Positions 9,445-17,919 of a DNA stretch of 64,000 bases are shown here, piece by piece. The position numbers and the translations under genes were made by a program. This DNA is from JAWKTM01 sp041399085 (GTDB lineage: Bacteria; Planctomycetota; Planctomycetia; Pirellulales; Pirellulaceae): assembly GCA_041399085.1 (NCBI GenBank), contig JAWKTM010000015.1, positions 1 through 64,000 on the forward strand, given 5' to 3'. Under the pieces are notes generated by a model. That model was not told the origin of the DNA. It searched no databases and saw only the letters and a program-made list of their open reading frames with translations. Each line of letters opens with the position of its first letter. Positions within the stretch are counted from its first letter, which is position 1.

Positions 9445-10812
9445 ATGTTGAATCCGCTGCTGTTGCCAGAAATCCGCACGATGCTGGCGCAAGACGACCA
9501 GCAGGGTCTCACGGAAATCGTGACCGAGTTGCACGCGGCGACGGTGGCGGAGTTCGGCGAAGGCTTAACGGTCGAAGAAACGTGGGCGCTGTTGCGACAC
9601 GCGGATGTGGCTCGGCAAGCCGAGATCTTTGCGTTCTTCCCGGAAGAGAAGCAAGTCGAGCTGGTGGATGGCGTCGGCCGCGAGCGCATGTCGCGGCTGC
9701 TGGAGGCCATGTCGCACGACGACCGCGTCGACTTGCTGCAATTGCTGGACGAAGAGGTCGTCGAAAGCCTACTGCCGCTGGTGGCGAAGGCCGATCGCGA
9801 AGATATCCGCCGCCTGCTGTCTTATCCCGAACATAGCGCCGGTTCGGTGATGACCACCGACTACGCGACGTTGCCGCCCGACGTGACGGTTCAAGAGTCG
9901 ATCAATCGGTTGCGTCAACAAGCCTCACAGAAGGAGACGATCTACTATATCTATGTCGTCGACGCCGAACGCCACCTCATTGGGTTCGTTTCGCTGCGAG
10001 ATCTGATTCTGGCGAAACCCAACTCGCTGGTCGAAGACATCATGCAGGAAGACGTGGTGTCGGTTCGAGCGGATCAGGATCAAGAAGATGTCGCCCGCAC
10101 GTTGGCCAAGTATGACTTCATCGCGATGCCGGTAGTCGATGAACAAGGTCGCATCATAGGTATCGTCACGCACGACGATGTGCTGGACGTGTTAGTGGAA
10201 GAAGCCACCGAAGACGCATTGCACATGGGTGGCGTGGGCGCGATGGAAGAGAACTATTTAGACGTTCCCTTCACAACCGTCTGGCGCAAGCGATCCATGT
10301 GGCTGTCCTGTTTGTTCGTGGCCGAGCTGTTTACGTTTACCGCCTTGGCTCAATATGAGGATGCGATTTCTTCAATTATCGCTCTCAGCTTATTTGTTCC
10401 ACTATGCATTTCCACGGGGGGAAATTCCGGATCCCAAGCCGCGACATTGATTACGCGCGCGATGGCCTTGGGGCAGATTACGCCCGGACAATGGTGGCGC
10501 GTGCTCCGTCACGAATTACTCATGGGGCTGGCCTTGGGACTGACCTTGGGTGTGATTGGATTCGTCCGAGCGTCGCTCACGCCCGCTTCCGTTCTGGGTG
10601 ACGCGGACCGTTGGGTATTGGCGCTGGTAATAGGACAATCCGTGGCTTCCATCTGTCTTTGGGGGACGTTAGTGGGTTCGATGTTGCCCCTGGTATTCGA
10701 AAAACTCGGCTTTGATCCCGGCTATGCTTCGAGTCCCTTTGTTGCCACATTCGTGGATGTGACCGGGATCGTTATCTACTTTACGATCGCCAAGACTCTT
10801 CTGCTTGGTTGA
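9445..10812 (+). CDS. mgtE: Magnesium transporter MgtE
   Basis: The 455-residue membrane protein has the MgtE domain order: an N-terminal superhelical domain (residues ~1-130), a CBS pair (~135-250, with VMTTDYATLPPD and IVTHDDVLDVL) and five membrane helices from ~290. The pore signature SGGNSGSQAATLITRAMA-like block (ISTGGNSGSQAA) is present. The N and CBS domains act as a magnesium sensor that gates the pore. The start at 9445 matches the family N-terminus (MLNPLLLPEIRTML); an in-frame upstream start at 9394 is less likely. It is intact, in contrast to the adjacent broken mgtC-like gene. Confidence 0.92.
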   Translation: MLNPLLLPEIRTMLAQDDQQGLTEIVTELHAATVAEFGEGLTVEETWALLRHADVARQAEIFAFFPEEKQVELVDGVGRERMSRLLEAMSHDDRVDLLQLLDEEVVESLLPLVAKADREDIRRLLSYPEHSAGSVMTTDYATLPPDVTVQESINRLRQQASQKETIYYIYVVDAERHLIGFVSLRDLILAKPNSLVEDIMQEDVVSVRADQDQEDVARTLAKYDFIAMPVVDEQGRIIGIVTHDDVLDVLVEEATEDALHMGGVGAMEENYLDVPFTTVWRKRSMWLSCLFVAELFTFTALAQYEDAISSIIALSLFVPLCISTGGNSGSQAATLITRAMALGQITPGQWWRVLRHELLMGLALGLTLGVIGFVRASLTPASVLGDADRWVLALVIGQSVASICLWGTLVGSMLPLVFEKLGFDPGYASSPFVATFVDVTGIVIYFTIAKTLLLG

Positions 10813-10874
10813 TCGCCCCAGATTTCGATTGCTCCGAATGATTAGTAGTTATCTGGAATGTGGATTGGCGACAT

Positions 10875-11404
10875 CTACGGCTCGCGCTCGCCACCGGTCT
10901 TCGGCAAGCCCTCGCGAGTTCCGTTGTTGTACCGCTTGAACGGAAGGGTCGTGCGCGCCCGTCCAATCGCGTTCTCCAACCATCCGACGGCAAGTAAGAC
11001 GCAGACCGCTGCCGCCGCAGCCACACTTGCCAACACGTACTGTCAAAGCGACACGGCGATTCCAAAGCCCGGCTGTGAAAAAAATCGACGCCGCCGTCGT
11101 CAGCCTTCACACGTTCGCCGCTCTGATGAACGATCGTTCCGCACAGGAAACTGATACCAATCACGATCGCTTGAACGATTCAGATCGGATCAGCGCTCCA
11201 GTCCGGCCACGGAGCGTCTAAATGATACTTATCAATGAGCTCGTTTCCCATCAGCATAAGCAAGGCCGCCCCCGCTGCCACGAACATGTGAGTTCTTAGT
11301 CGAGCAGGTTTATCCGCGAACTCGCGTTCGAGTCCCACCAAACCACCCACCACCGCGGCGAGCGCCCGCCTTCCAAGTTTTTCCCACTGACCATTCCAGG
11401 ACAT
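10875..11404 (-). pseudogene. Degraded MgtC/SapB-family membrane protein gene
   Basis: The start (MSWNGQWEKLGRRALAA) leads into the family core GLVGLEREFADKPARLRTHM and FVAAGAALLMLMGNEL. TGA at 11180-11182 interrupts the frame where an Arg codon is expected, and the family frame then continues as IVQAIVIGISFL. Small deletions in G and T runs near 11130-11090 shift the frame, a second TGA lies at 11043-11045, and the C-terminal helix YVLASVAAAAVCVLLAVGWLENAIG then reads cleanly to a TAG at 10875-10877. MgtC-like proteins act in magnesium or acid stress. The two nonsense codons make true decay more likely here than in the other broken genes. Confidence 0.7.
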
Positions 11405-11701
11405 CACATCACCACGCGAAACACAACTCTCAAATCCGTGAAAAGGAACAACCGCGCTTCCCACCTCAGGGGGCGGCAGCGTCACAAACGCATTCGAGCG
11501 ATGACAAACACCGCGATTAGCGAGTGCGCAAAGCAGGCTTTGCAGGTTCATTAACCTTAAGCAACCCGCGTTCGAATTCTCCCGCGCCTCGGCAAGACCG
11601 CTGGCATTTGCTTTGCACCACGGTGGTTTGCGCCCGCCTTTCCGTCTACTGCCAGGAGCGTGCACAGGTGAATTCCGGTTTCGGGCGCGAATCGCGAGCG
11701 G

Positions 11702-12432
11702 ATGTTGAGTCGAGGTTGGATCATCGCCGTTCATCGCTTGCGAACGCGATTTTTTCAGGCGATGACTTGGGTCGGCCGCTTCGAGCTGACAACGATGGTC
11801 TTGCTGGCCATCGTTGCCGGAGGCACGTGGACTTTCATCGCCTTGGCCGATGAGGTGTTCGAACAAGATACGGCCGCGTTCGACCGATCCGTATTGTTGA
11901 GCTTGCGAAACCCAGACAATCCAGAAGATCCGATTGGTCCTCGTTGGGTCGAGGAACTGGGCCGGGTTTTTCCTTGACCTGCTGGGTGGCGTCGGATTCT
12001 TGGTGCTGCTTACGCTGTCCGTCGCTGGCTATCTGTTGTTGTTGGGCAAGCCGCGGATGATGTGGTTCGTGTTGGGGGCAGTTTTCGGCGGATTTGCTGC
12101 TGGGCCTGATATTCAAGTCCGTATTCGCCAGACCTCGTCCCGGCTGGTTGCGCACCGGATCTATGTTTATACCAAAGTTTCCCGAGCGGACATTCGTTAA
12201 TGGCTGCGATCACATACCTGACGCTCAGGTCGTTGTTAGCGAATTCAACAACTCTGGCGTCTAAAGGCGTATCTCATACTGTTGGCCATCGGGTAACATT
12301 GGCTGTGGGAATTAGCCGCGTGTATCTGGGCGTCCACTGGCCACGGATGTTTTGGCTGGCTGGACGCTTGGCGCCGCTTGGGCGGCGCTATGTGGGCTCA
12401 CGGCAGGGCCTGCAACGTCGGGGACAGGTTGA
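11702..12432 (+). pseudogene. Degraded PAP2-family phosphatase gene
   Basis: The gene starts cleanly at 11702 with an N-terminal TM helix (FELTTMVLLAIVAGGTWTF). The family order then continues across changing frames: VGFLVLLTLSVAGYLLLLG, VFARPRPGWLRTGS, PSGHSLMAAITYLT, AVGISRVYLGVHWP and TDVLAGWTLG. These contain the three phosphatase motifs KxxxxxxRP, PSGH and SRxxxxxHxxxD. Breaks include an extra C at 12106, an extra C in CCC at 12181, and others near 11970, 12260, 12292 and 12340. PAP2 enzymes dephosphorylate lipid phosphates such as undecaprenyl pyrophosphate in the membrane. The end is approximate. Confidence 0.65.
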
Positions 12433-12467
12433 GGCGACTCCCACACCCCCGCGGGAAGAACGACCGC

Positions 12468-13811
12468 TTAACGATTCAATTCGAAACCAAACGTCAGAGC
12501 GTGGATAAACATTCCTTCCCGCGAAGCCGTGTTGGAAAGCCAGAAATGCGGCAGTTCGTAGACCACCTTCGGCGCGGCTCGGCTGATGCCGCCGGCATAA
12601 ATTCCGGTGTAGCCAACGCGAAACGCGGCAAAGCGATTGATAAAGTATCGGCTGTCCACACGCACTTCGCCGATCGGCGAAAAGACTTCGTCGCTCACGG
12701 CGTCGTTAAACGCCGTCGCGGTCAAGGCAGCCGGTTCGTTCAATCCTGTTGCTTGGGCATTCGTGGCGATTTGCCCGGTCATGGTACCGCGCTGGGCATT
12801 CAATCCCGCCAGAAACCGACCTTCGGCCGATAAGCTGAACCAACCGCGCCGATGCACCCAGCGTCCACCGACTTGAGGTCCGACCACATTATTATGAACG
12901 GTCGTGTCCAGGCTTGTGGCGTCCAAGATGCCGCCCGTGGCGGTGAAGCCGAATTGATCCTCGACGCTCAAATAACGAACGCCGCCGAACCAAGTCCACT
13001 GATTGCGATCGGACATGCAAGTCCGATGGGAGTACATGAACTCCACGCCAGCAAGTGTCGTTGTGTTATGAGCTTGGAAATTCCCAAACGTGACTAGGTA
13101 TAGGACTTGATCGCCGACGTCCGTCGGAGCGGCTTGGTCGATCACATTGTCGAACGGAGGAGTGAATCCATTGGGTGGATCGGGCGTACCTAAATCTTCG
13201 CCATAGCGGCCAAAGACATGATTGCCGTTGCGGTCATCGTCGATGCCGTCTCCGTTGAGATCTTCGTACCCGGCCAGCAAGTTATAAGGATCAATCGGGG
13301 CGAAGTTCACGCCGCTCGCGCTTAAGCTCTCCTCATAGCTGCCATACAACACGCTGCCGATCCAGCCGTCCTGCTCTCCTTGATTACCGAACTCCCAACG
13401 ATGGCCCGAGTGGAACTCTTCGCCGATCCAGGAGGTATCGAGGCTGTTCGTGAAGTGGTAGCTGACACCACCAACGTTGACCGTGCGTTCGGAACCGGCG
13501 TCGCCAATCGTGGTTACGCGCGGCGCGTTCACGGACCACAAGAGATAGTCGTACTGAAAGAAGTACCCGCAGTTTGTTGGCAACTGCTGCGGAATCGCCG
13601 GCCCACAGCTCGCATAGTCTTCGTAGCCGAACGTCTGTTGCGCGGGTCCGGCCGCGTAGGCGTAAGGATCGGAAGCGGCGGCATAGCCACCTCCCATTAG
13701 CTGCGGACCTTGCCACCAGGAATCGCCCGACATCGGTTCAGTCGCACCCGCGCCGGCAACGGGTAACAGGGCAACACAAACCAAGTATGTGATGTAACGC
13801 CAACGGGACAT
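12468..13811 (-). CDS. Outer-membrane beta-barrel protein, BBP7-like
   Basis: The 447-residue protein has a signal peptide (RYITYLVCVALLPVAGAGA) and then alternating aromatic and polar strands typical of an outer-membrane barrel, including GYFFQYDYLLWSVNAPRVTT, which resembles the opening of the planctomycete BBP7 barrel family. A repeated Asp/Gly/Asn stretch (LNGDGIDDDRNGNHVFG) may bind calcium. The C-terminus ends with an aromatic-rich strand (LTFGFELNR). The ATG at 13811 was chosen over the 20-codon longer frame because it starts the signal peptide. The function is unknown. Confidence 0.65.
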   Translation of the reverse strand: MSRWRYITYLVCVALLPVAGAGATEPMSGDSWWQGPQLMGGGYAAASDPYAYAAGPAQQTFGYEDYASCGPAIPQQLPTNCGYFFQYDYLLWSVNAPRVTTIGDAGSERTVNVGGVSYHFTNSLDTSWIGEEFHSGHRWEFGNQGEQDGWIGSVLYGSYEESLSASGVNFAPIDPYNLLAGYEDLNGDGIDDDRNGNHVFGRYGEDLGTPDPPNGFTPPFDNVIDQAAPTDVGDQVLYLVTFGNFQAHNTTTLAGVEFMYSHRTCMSDRNQWTWFGGVRYLSVEDQFGFTATGGILDATSLDTTVHNNVVGPQVGGRWVHRRGWFSLSAEGRFLAGLNAQRGTMTGQIATNAQATGLNEPAALTATAFNDAVSDEVFSPIGEVRVDSRYFINRFAAFRVGYTGIYAGGISRAAPKVVYELPHFWLSNTASREGMFIHALTFGFELNR

Positions 13812-14212
13812 GTCGAGAATCCTATCCTTGGACGCGCGTGGAAAGCGATCACTACGATCGACGCGGAGCATCCGTGCGCCGATGTGTTTACTAGTGTTCT
13901 GTTCGGTACTTTCCCCACCAACATTTGCCCGCTTCGCGACTGCCTGTCATTGCTGTCAGAACCGAAGCAACCGGTTCGCCGGAGAGATCGCAGTACCGAT
14001 ATAACCGCGCCGCCATTTGGCAAGTTGGAACGCTTGTATTTGTGATATGGCGACTGCTGAATTTGCGCTGACAAGAAATCAGGCGCGTCGATGCGTCCCA
14101 AGTGTTTGTGTGTTCTAAGAGCGGTAGGGCGCGAGCCGTCCGGTTTCGCGGCACCGGACGGCTCGCGCCGTGCCGCTAATACTGGTCGCGAGCCGTTCCG
14201 TGATTCGCTTCC
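13812..14212. other. Intergenic region with strong hairpin
   Basis: No credible gene is present. The main feature is the long palindrome at 14120-14177, listed separately. Small ORFs on both strands are short and lack RBS. Confidence 0.4.
14120..14177. repeat. Long REP-like palindrome
   Basis: A perfect 16-bp stem (14129-14144 with 14153-14168; GCGCGAGCCGTCCGGT) encloses an 8-nt loop, and the pairing extends imperfectly to AGCGG at 14120 and CCGCT at 14177. A third GCGAGCCGT follows at about 14187. It lies just past the stop of the DUF2007 gene, so it could serve as a transcription terminator. Its length, lack of a T run and G/C-rich arms fit a dispersed REP element better. Confidence 0.6.
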
Positions 14213-14974
14213 CTATCCACCGAAACGCAAAAAGGCGTTAATGGCAACCGCTAGGAACGCGGCGGCCAGAATATTCACGGCGAGAGCCAGTTTGAATCGT
14301 CGCGACGCCGTCGGAGAAAGTTCCTCGGACTTGGAAAAAGCGGCTCGGAGCAACAACCACATTGAATAGAAATGCAAGATTCCGGGCCAAAACACGAGCC
14401 CGATAATCGACGCTCGCCATGCGCGGAGCACCAGGGCCTCGGTCTCGTCGTCGCCGCCACGTTCTTCCACAATCGATGCGCGATTCACCGCGCCGACCTG
14501 TGTGGGCGCGGCGTAGGGATTTTTTGGATCCCGCGGCAAATGCAGTTTGGAGTGATCATTCGGGTCGGAGGCGTCCGGCTCGTTCTCCACGGCCGGCAAC
14601 GACGGCAGGACTTCGGCCCGCAAAGGAACATGTTTGAGCGGAATGGCGGCTTCCTCGCGAGTCGCGCCACACGACCAGCAGATATCGAACCCAGCGTCGA
14701 CCTCTTCCTGGCATTTGTCACACTGCCAAGGTCCCGAATCGTCCGTGGAATCGGGATCGGCTGTCGCCAAGCACTCACGCGCCGCATCGGCATCTTCGGC
14801 GAGAACAAGTAGTTTAACGCCGCCCAGTGCTGAACCCACATACGATAAGGCTGTGTGGGATACGTCGCCGTCAACTTGAGCCATAATGCCACGCGCGGCC
14901 AAGCAGCCTTGCGCCGCATAGGCTTGTCCGGCGTTCTCAAAAGTAGCCAGCGTGATCAGGCGAGTGCGTGCCAT
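14213..14974 (-). CDS. DUF2007 and zinc-ribbon membrane protein
   Basis: The 253-residue protein has an N-terminal DUF2007 domain (about residues 1-75; LATFENAGQAYAAQGCLAARG, KLLVLAEDADAAREC), which is a small ferredoxin-like fold annotated as signal transducing. A zinc ribbon follows (CDKCQEEVDAGFDICWSCG), then a linker, and then two C-terminal membrane helices (ASIIGLVFWPGILHFYSMW and LALAVNILAAAFLAVAINAFL). It starts 17 nt after the alcohol dehydrogenase stop, so the two are probably co-transcribed. The biological role is unknown. Confidence 0.75.
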   Translation of the reverse strand: MARTRLITLATFENAGQAYAAQGCLAARGIMAQVDGDVSHTALSYVGSALGGVKLLVLAEDADAARECLATADPDSTDDSGPWQCDKCQEEVDAGFDICWSCGATREEAAIPLKHVPLRAEVLPSLPAVENEPDASDPNDHSKLHLPRDPKNPYAAPTQVGAVNRASIVEERGGDDETEALVLRAWRASIIGLVFWPGILHFYSMWLLLRAAFSKSEELSPTASRRFKLALAVNILAAAFLAVAINAFLRFGG

Positions 14975-14991
14975 ACAAATCCGGGCGAACG

Positions 14992-16200
14992 CTAAAACGC
15001 GGCTCGCAGAATATCGAGAAAGTCGGCTGGCGTCGAAACGCGGGGATTGGTTTGTTGCAGACGCTTCAAGGTGAACGCCTTTTCGGCGAACAACGGAAGC
15101 TGCTCTTCACGTCCGCCTAGATCGCGAATCCGAGGTCGAATCCCGATCGCATCGCGCAACCGCTCGACGGCGACGACCGCTCGCTCGGCTGCATCGTCTT
15201 CGTTCAGGCCGCTGACATCTTCACCTAACAGTTCGGCGATTTTCGCAAACGTCCGCTTCCGTTCGGGCAAATTGAATCGCATCACGTGTGGCAGCAGTAA
15301 ACCGTTCCCTTCGCCGTGGCTGCAATGCAGCGCGCCGCCTAGCGGATATTCCAAAGCGTGGACTAAGGCTACGCCAGCATTGGAGAACGCGATGCCGCCC
15401 AAGGTTGAAGCCAACGCCATCCCTTCGCGAGCTTCCCGATTCGCGGGCTCGTTCACAGCCGTGACCAGATGTTGACCGACTAACGCGATCGCCTTTTCCG
15501 CGATGCAATCCGCCAAGGGAAAACGGCCTTCGTAAGCGCCCAATTCACCCGGCGCCAAATCCATCGCGAACGAATCCGTGGCCGTATACGCTTCGATGGC
15601 GTGAGTCAGCGCATCGATGCCGCTGTCGGCGGTCACTTTGCGAGGGCAGCTCATCGTCAACGCGGGATCGACCACGGCGATCGCGGGGCGCAAGTAATTG
15701 CTGAGCGTGCTGACTTTCATCTCGTTTGCCGTATCGGTCAGCACGGCGGCATGCGAGACTTCGCTGCCCGTACCGGAAGTCGTCGGCAAGCAAACCAGCG
15801 GCATCACGGGACCCGGCACGCGATCGAAGTTGAAATAGTCGGAATAGGTTCCGCCGTGCGTCGTGACGGCCGCCACGATCTTGGCCAAGTCCATGTTGCT
15901 GCCGCCGCCGAGGCCAAGGATTACGCCCGGGCGAAATTCTCCGGCCGCTTGGATCGCGTTCTCCGCGGCGGCGAACGACGGCTCGGGTTCTCCACCATCG
16001 AAAATCTCGACGGACAGCTTCGCCGCCGCCAGCGACTGGGTCACGCGATCCACGATTCCAAGCTTTCGCAAGATCGGATCGGTGACGACGAGCACTCGGT
16101 CCCAACCGCGCCGTCGAATCAATGCGCCCACGCTATCCGTCGCGTCGAACCCGAAGACGAGTTGTCCGGCGGTGTGGAAATTCCAGGTCGTCCGTGTCAC
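14992..16200 (-). CDS. Iron-containing alcohol dehydrogenase
   Basis: The 402-residue protein is of normal length for the group III Fe-ADH family. It shows the NAD-binding GGGSNMDLAK motif, the TGSEVS block and the metal-binding signature DALTHAIEAYTA followed by HALEYPLGGALHCSHGEGNG, with the expected D-H-H-H ligands. It should catalyse NAD(P)-linked oxidation or reduction of an alcohol or aldehyde in the cytosol. The substrate cannot be told from sequence. It is the first gene of a probable two-gene operon with the DUF2007 protein. Confidence 0.9.
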   Translation of the reverse strand: MTRTTWNFHTAGQLVFGFDATDSVGALIRRRGWDRVLVVTDPILRKLGIVDRVTQSLAAAKLSVEIFDGGEPEPSFAAAENAIQAAGEFRPGVILGLGGGSNMDLAKIVAAVTTHGGTYSDYFNFDRVPGPVMPLVCLPTTSGTGSEVSHAAVLTDTANEMKVSTLSNYLRPAIAVVDPALTMSCPRKVTADSGIDALTHAIEAYTATDSFAMDLAPGELGAYEGRFPLADCIAEKAIALVGQHLVTAVNEPANREAREGMALASTLGGIAFSNAGVALVHALEYPLGGALHCSHGEGNGLLLPHVMRFNLPERKRTFAKIAELLGEDVSGLNEDDAAERAVVAVERLRDAIGIRPRIRDLGGREEQLPLFAEKAFTLKRLQQTNPRVSTPADFLDILRAAF

Positions 16201-16303
16201 ATGCGCCTCGCCAAAAAAAGTAGGTCAGCGACTTTCGCCGCTGACCGGATGCGTGTGTCACGCGATTGCCATCGCGAAACGAAAGATTATCGTCGCAGTC
16301 GTT

Positions 16304-17668
16304 TTACCACCACCACGAATCGCCGCTGCTTGTGGCGCGGGTTCGGGTGCTAGGCAGTTCGGCGCTCGTTTGCGTGTTCTCGGCCACTTGCCAAGATTCG
16401 ATCTGCACACCGCCCGATGCCGTAATGGTCCAACCGTTGCGCGAGCGGACAAAGCTGCAATGCGGAGCGACCAACTTCGGGGCATGCCATTTTTCGTAAG
16501 CCAATTCGCTGTCTTCGTTCATCAACAGCGGCAAGCTGCAACCGGCCTTGGCCAGCAACCCGTGCTTTTCAATCAGAGCGGCGACCACGCACATGTCCAT
16601 CAGATTGCGAAGCTCGCCGAACACGCCATCCACTCGGCTCAGCTCGTCATAATGCGTGGTCATCGCGTCGGCCCAGTCTTTGGCCGGACCGCTGGTCTTG
16701 CCAGTTCCAGCGACTTGACCGTCCTTCGTCAAGAAGCTCTCTTCGGTCTCGGCCTTCACACCTTGTCCGCGAATTTGCCAAGCCAAACCGTCTTCGCTCT
16801 TCAACACCGAATCGTAATTGCAGGCCAACCACCAACGCGGCGTGGCGTTGTTGGCCAATCGCGTGCGATTCAACAGATCGATATAGCTGGGCAAACCCTT
16901 GACCGGCGACGGATCCAGCTTCATGCCCAGACGTTTCATGCGATAGTCGGCGGCCAGCAACACGCGAGCGAAATGGCTGTTGGTCGGCACGCCGGTGAAA
17001 CGAACTTGCTGCGGGCCGAAAGCTTCCTTCATGGCCGGCTCCCACAGAGCGGGCACAACGGGCGACTTACGGCGTCGCTGTTCGGCCAAATACTCGTTCA
17101 ATCGTTGCATGCCTTCTTGAGTCGGATCGATCGAGACGCTGATGCCGACTTGGCGAGCCGCCTCGACCTGCCGCAAGGCGACGATCAAATCATCCAACAG
17201 CATGACGGGCCGATCAGTTGTGATCCCGACGACCGTGGCGTCGTCGCGAATCTTCCAACCTTCGCCCGGTCCCGCCAGCACAATGTCGTTCCGGTCGGGG
17301 TAAACGAACACATACTCAATTCGCTGAAGTCCGGCCAGAAAACGAACTTCGTCAGGCAATTGGCCCAGATTATTTTGCCGAGCGTCGGCGATCGCGGCTT
17401 CCAAACCCTTCAGCGAAATCATCCGCAGGTCGGTCGGCATCGCCAGATCGGGCGAAGGATTCTGGATCGACTTGCGATAATGTTCGAGCAGCAAGCCGCG
17501 AGCGTCCTCGCTGGGTTCGCGGACCACGCCCTCCGCGTCGATCGACACACCACCAACTCGGTTGCCGCCGACATTCAAGTGGCCGGCATAGGCCAGCGAG
17601 CCAACCACGGCGACCGCGGCCGTGACGGACAACAACATTCGCACCGAGAACCGGAAACGACGTGACAT
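16304..17668 (-). CDS. Secreted protein, DUF1598-like
   Basis: The 454-residue protein starts with RRFRFSVRMLLSVTAAVAVVGS, a signal peptide or membrane anchor. The body includes VVGITTDRPVMLLDDLIVALR and VSIDPTQEGMQRLNEYLA, which fit my memory of the planctomycete DUF1598 family. The rest is predicted alpha/beta with few Cys residues. The ATG at 17668 is preferred over the longer frame to 17773 because of the signal sequence. No function is known. A 251-nt gap without a gene separates it from the SNF2 gene upstream. Confidence 0.6.
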   Translation of the reverse strand: MSRRFRFSVRMLLSVTAAVAVVGSLAYAGHLNVGGNRVGGVSIDAEGVVREPSEDARGLLLEHYRKSIQNPSPDLAMPTDLRMISLKGLEAAIADARQNNLGQLPDEVRFLAGLQRIEYVFVYPDRNDIVLAGPGEGWKIRDDATVVGITTDRPVMLLDDLIVALRQVEAARQVGISVSIDPTQEGMQRLNEYLAEQRRRKSPVVPALWEPAMKEAFGPQQVRFTGVPTNSHFARVLLAADYRMKRLGMKLDPSPVKGLPSYIDLLNRTRLANNATPRWWLACNYDSVLKSEDGLAWQIRGQGVKAETEESFLTKDGQVAGTGKTSGPAKDWADAMTTHYDELSRVDGVFGELRNLMDMCVVAALIEKHGLLAKAGCSLPLLMNEDSELAYEKWHAPKLVAPHCSFVRSRNGWTITASGGVQIESWQVAENTQTSAELPSTRTRATSSGDSWWW

Positions 17669-17919
17669 ACAAATTGCTCCTATCTTCGCTGGGTGGCGAA
17701 GAGTTTCGATCCCTGACCCACTAAGACGAGTTGATTGTGAGAATGCTGGCTCGGCCGCGGCGCCAAAATACACGACGCCCGCGCGGAAAACGCGCTAGAG
17801 CCAAGATAACCAGCATCGTCCGCAATGACAATAAAGATACGAAAAGTTGCCCGGCGAGCGAATTCCAATATGCGGCGATTCCTGGCGACTCCCACGACCC
17901 GGCTAGTTCAACAACCCGC

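Noticed and set aside
15601..17665. Long plus-strand frames opposite the alcohol dehydrogenase and DUF1598 genes
   Set aside because: They are Arg-, Gln- and His-rich shadow frames without family similarity, whereas the minus-strand genes carry catalytic or signal-peptide motifs.
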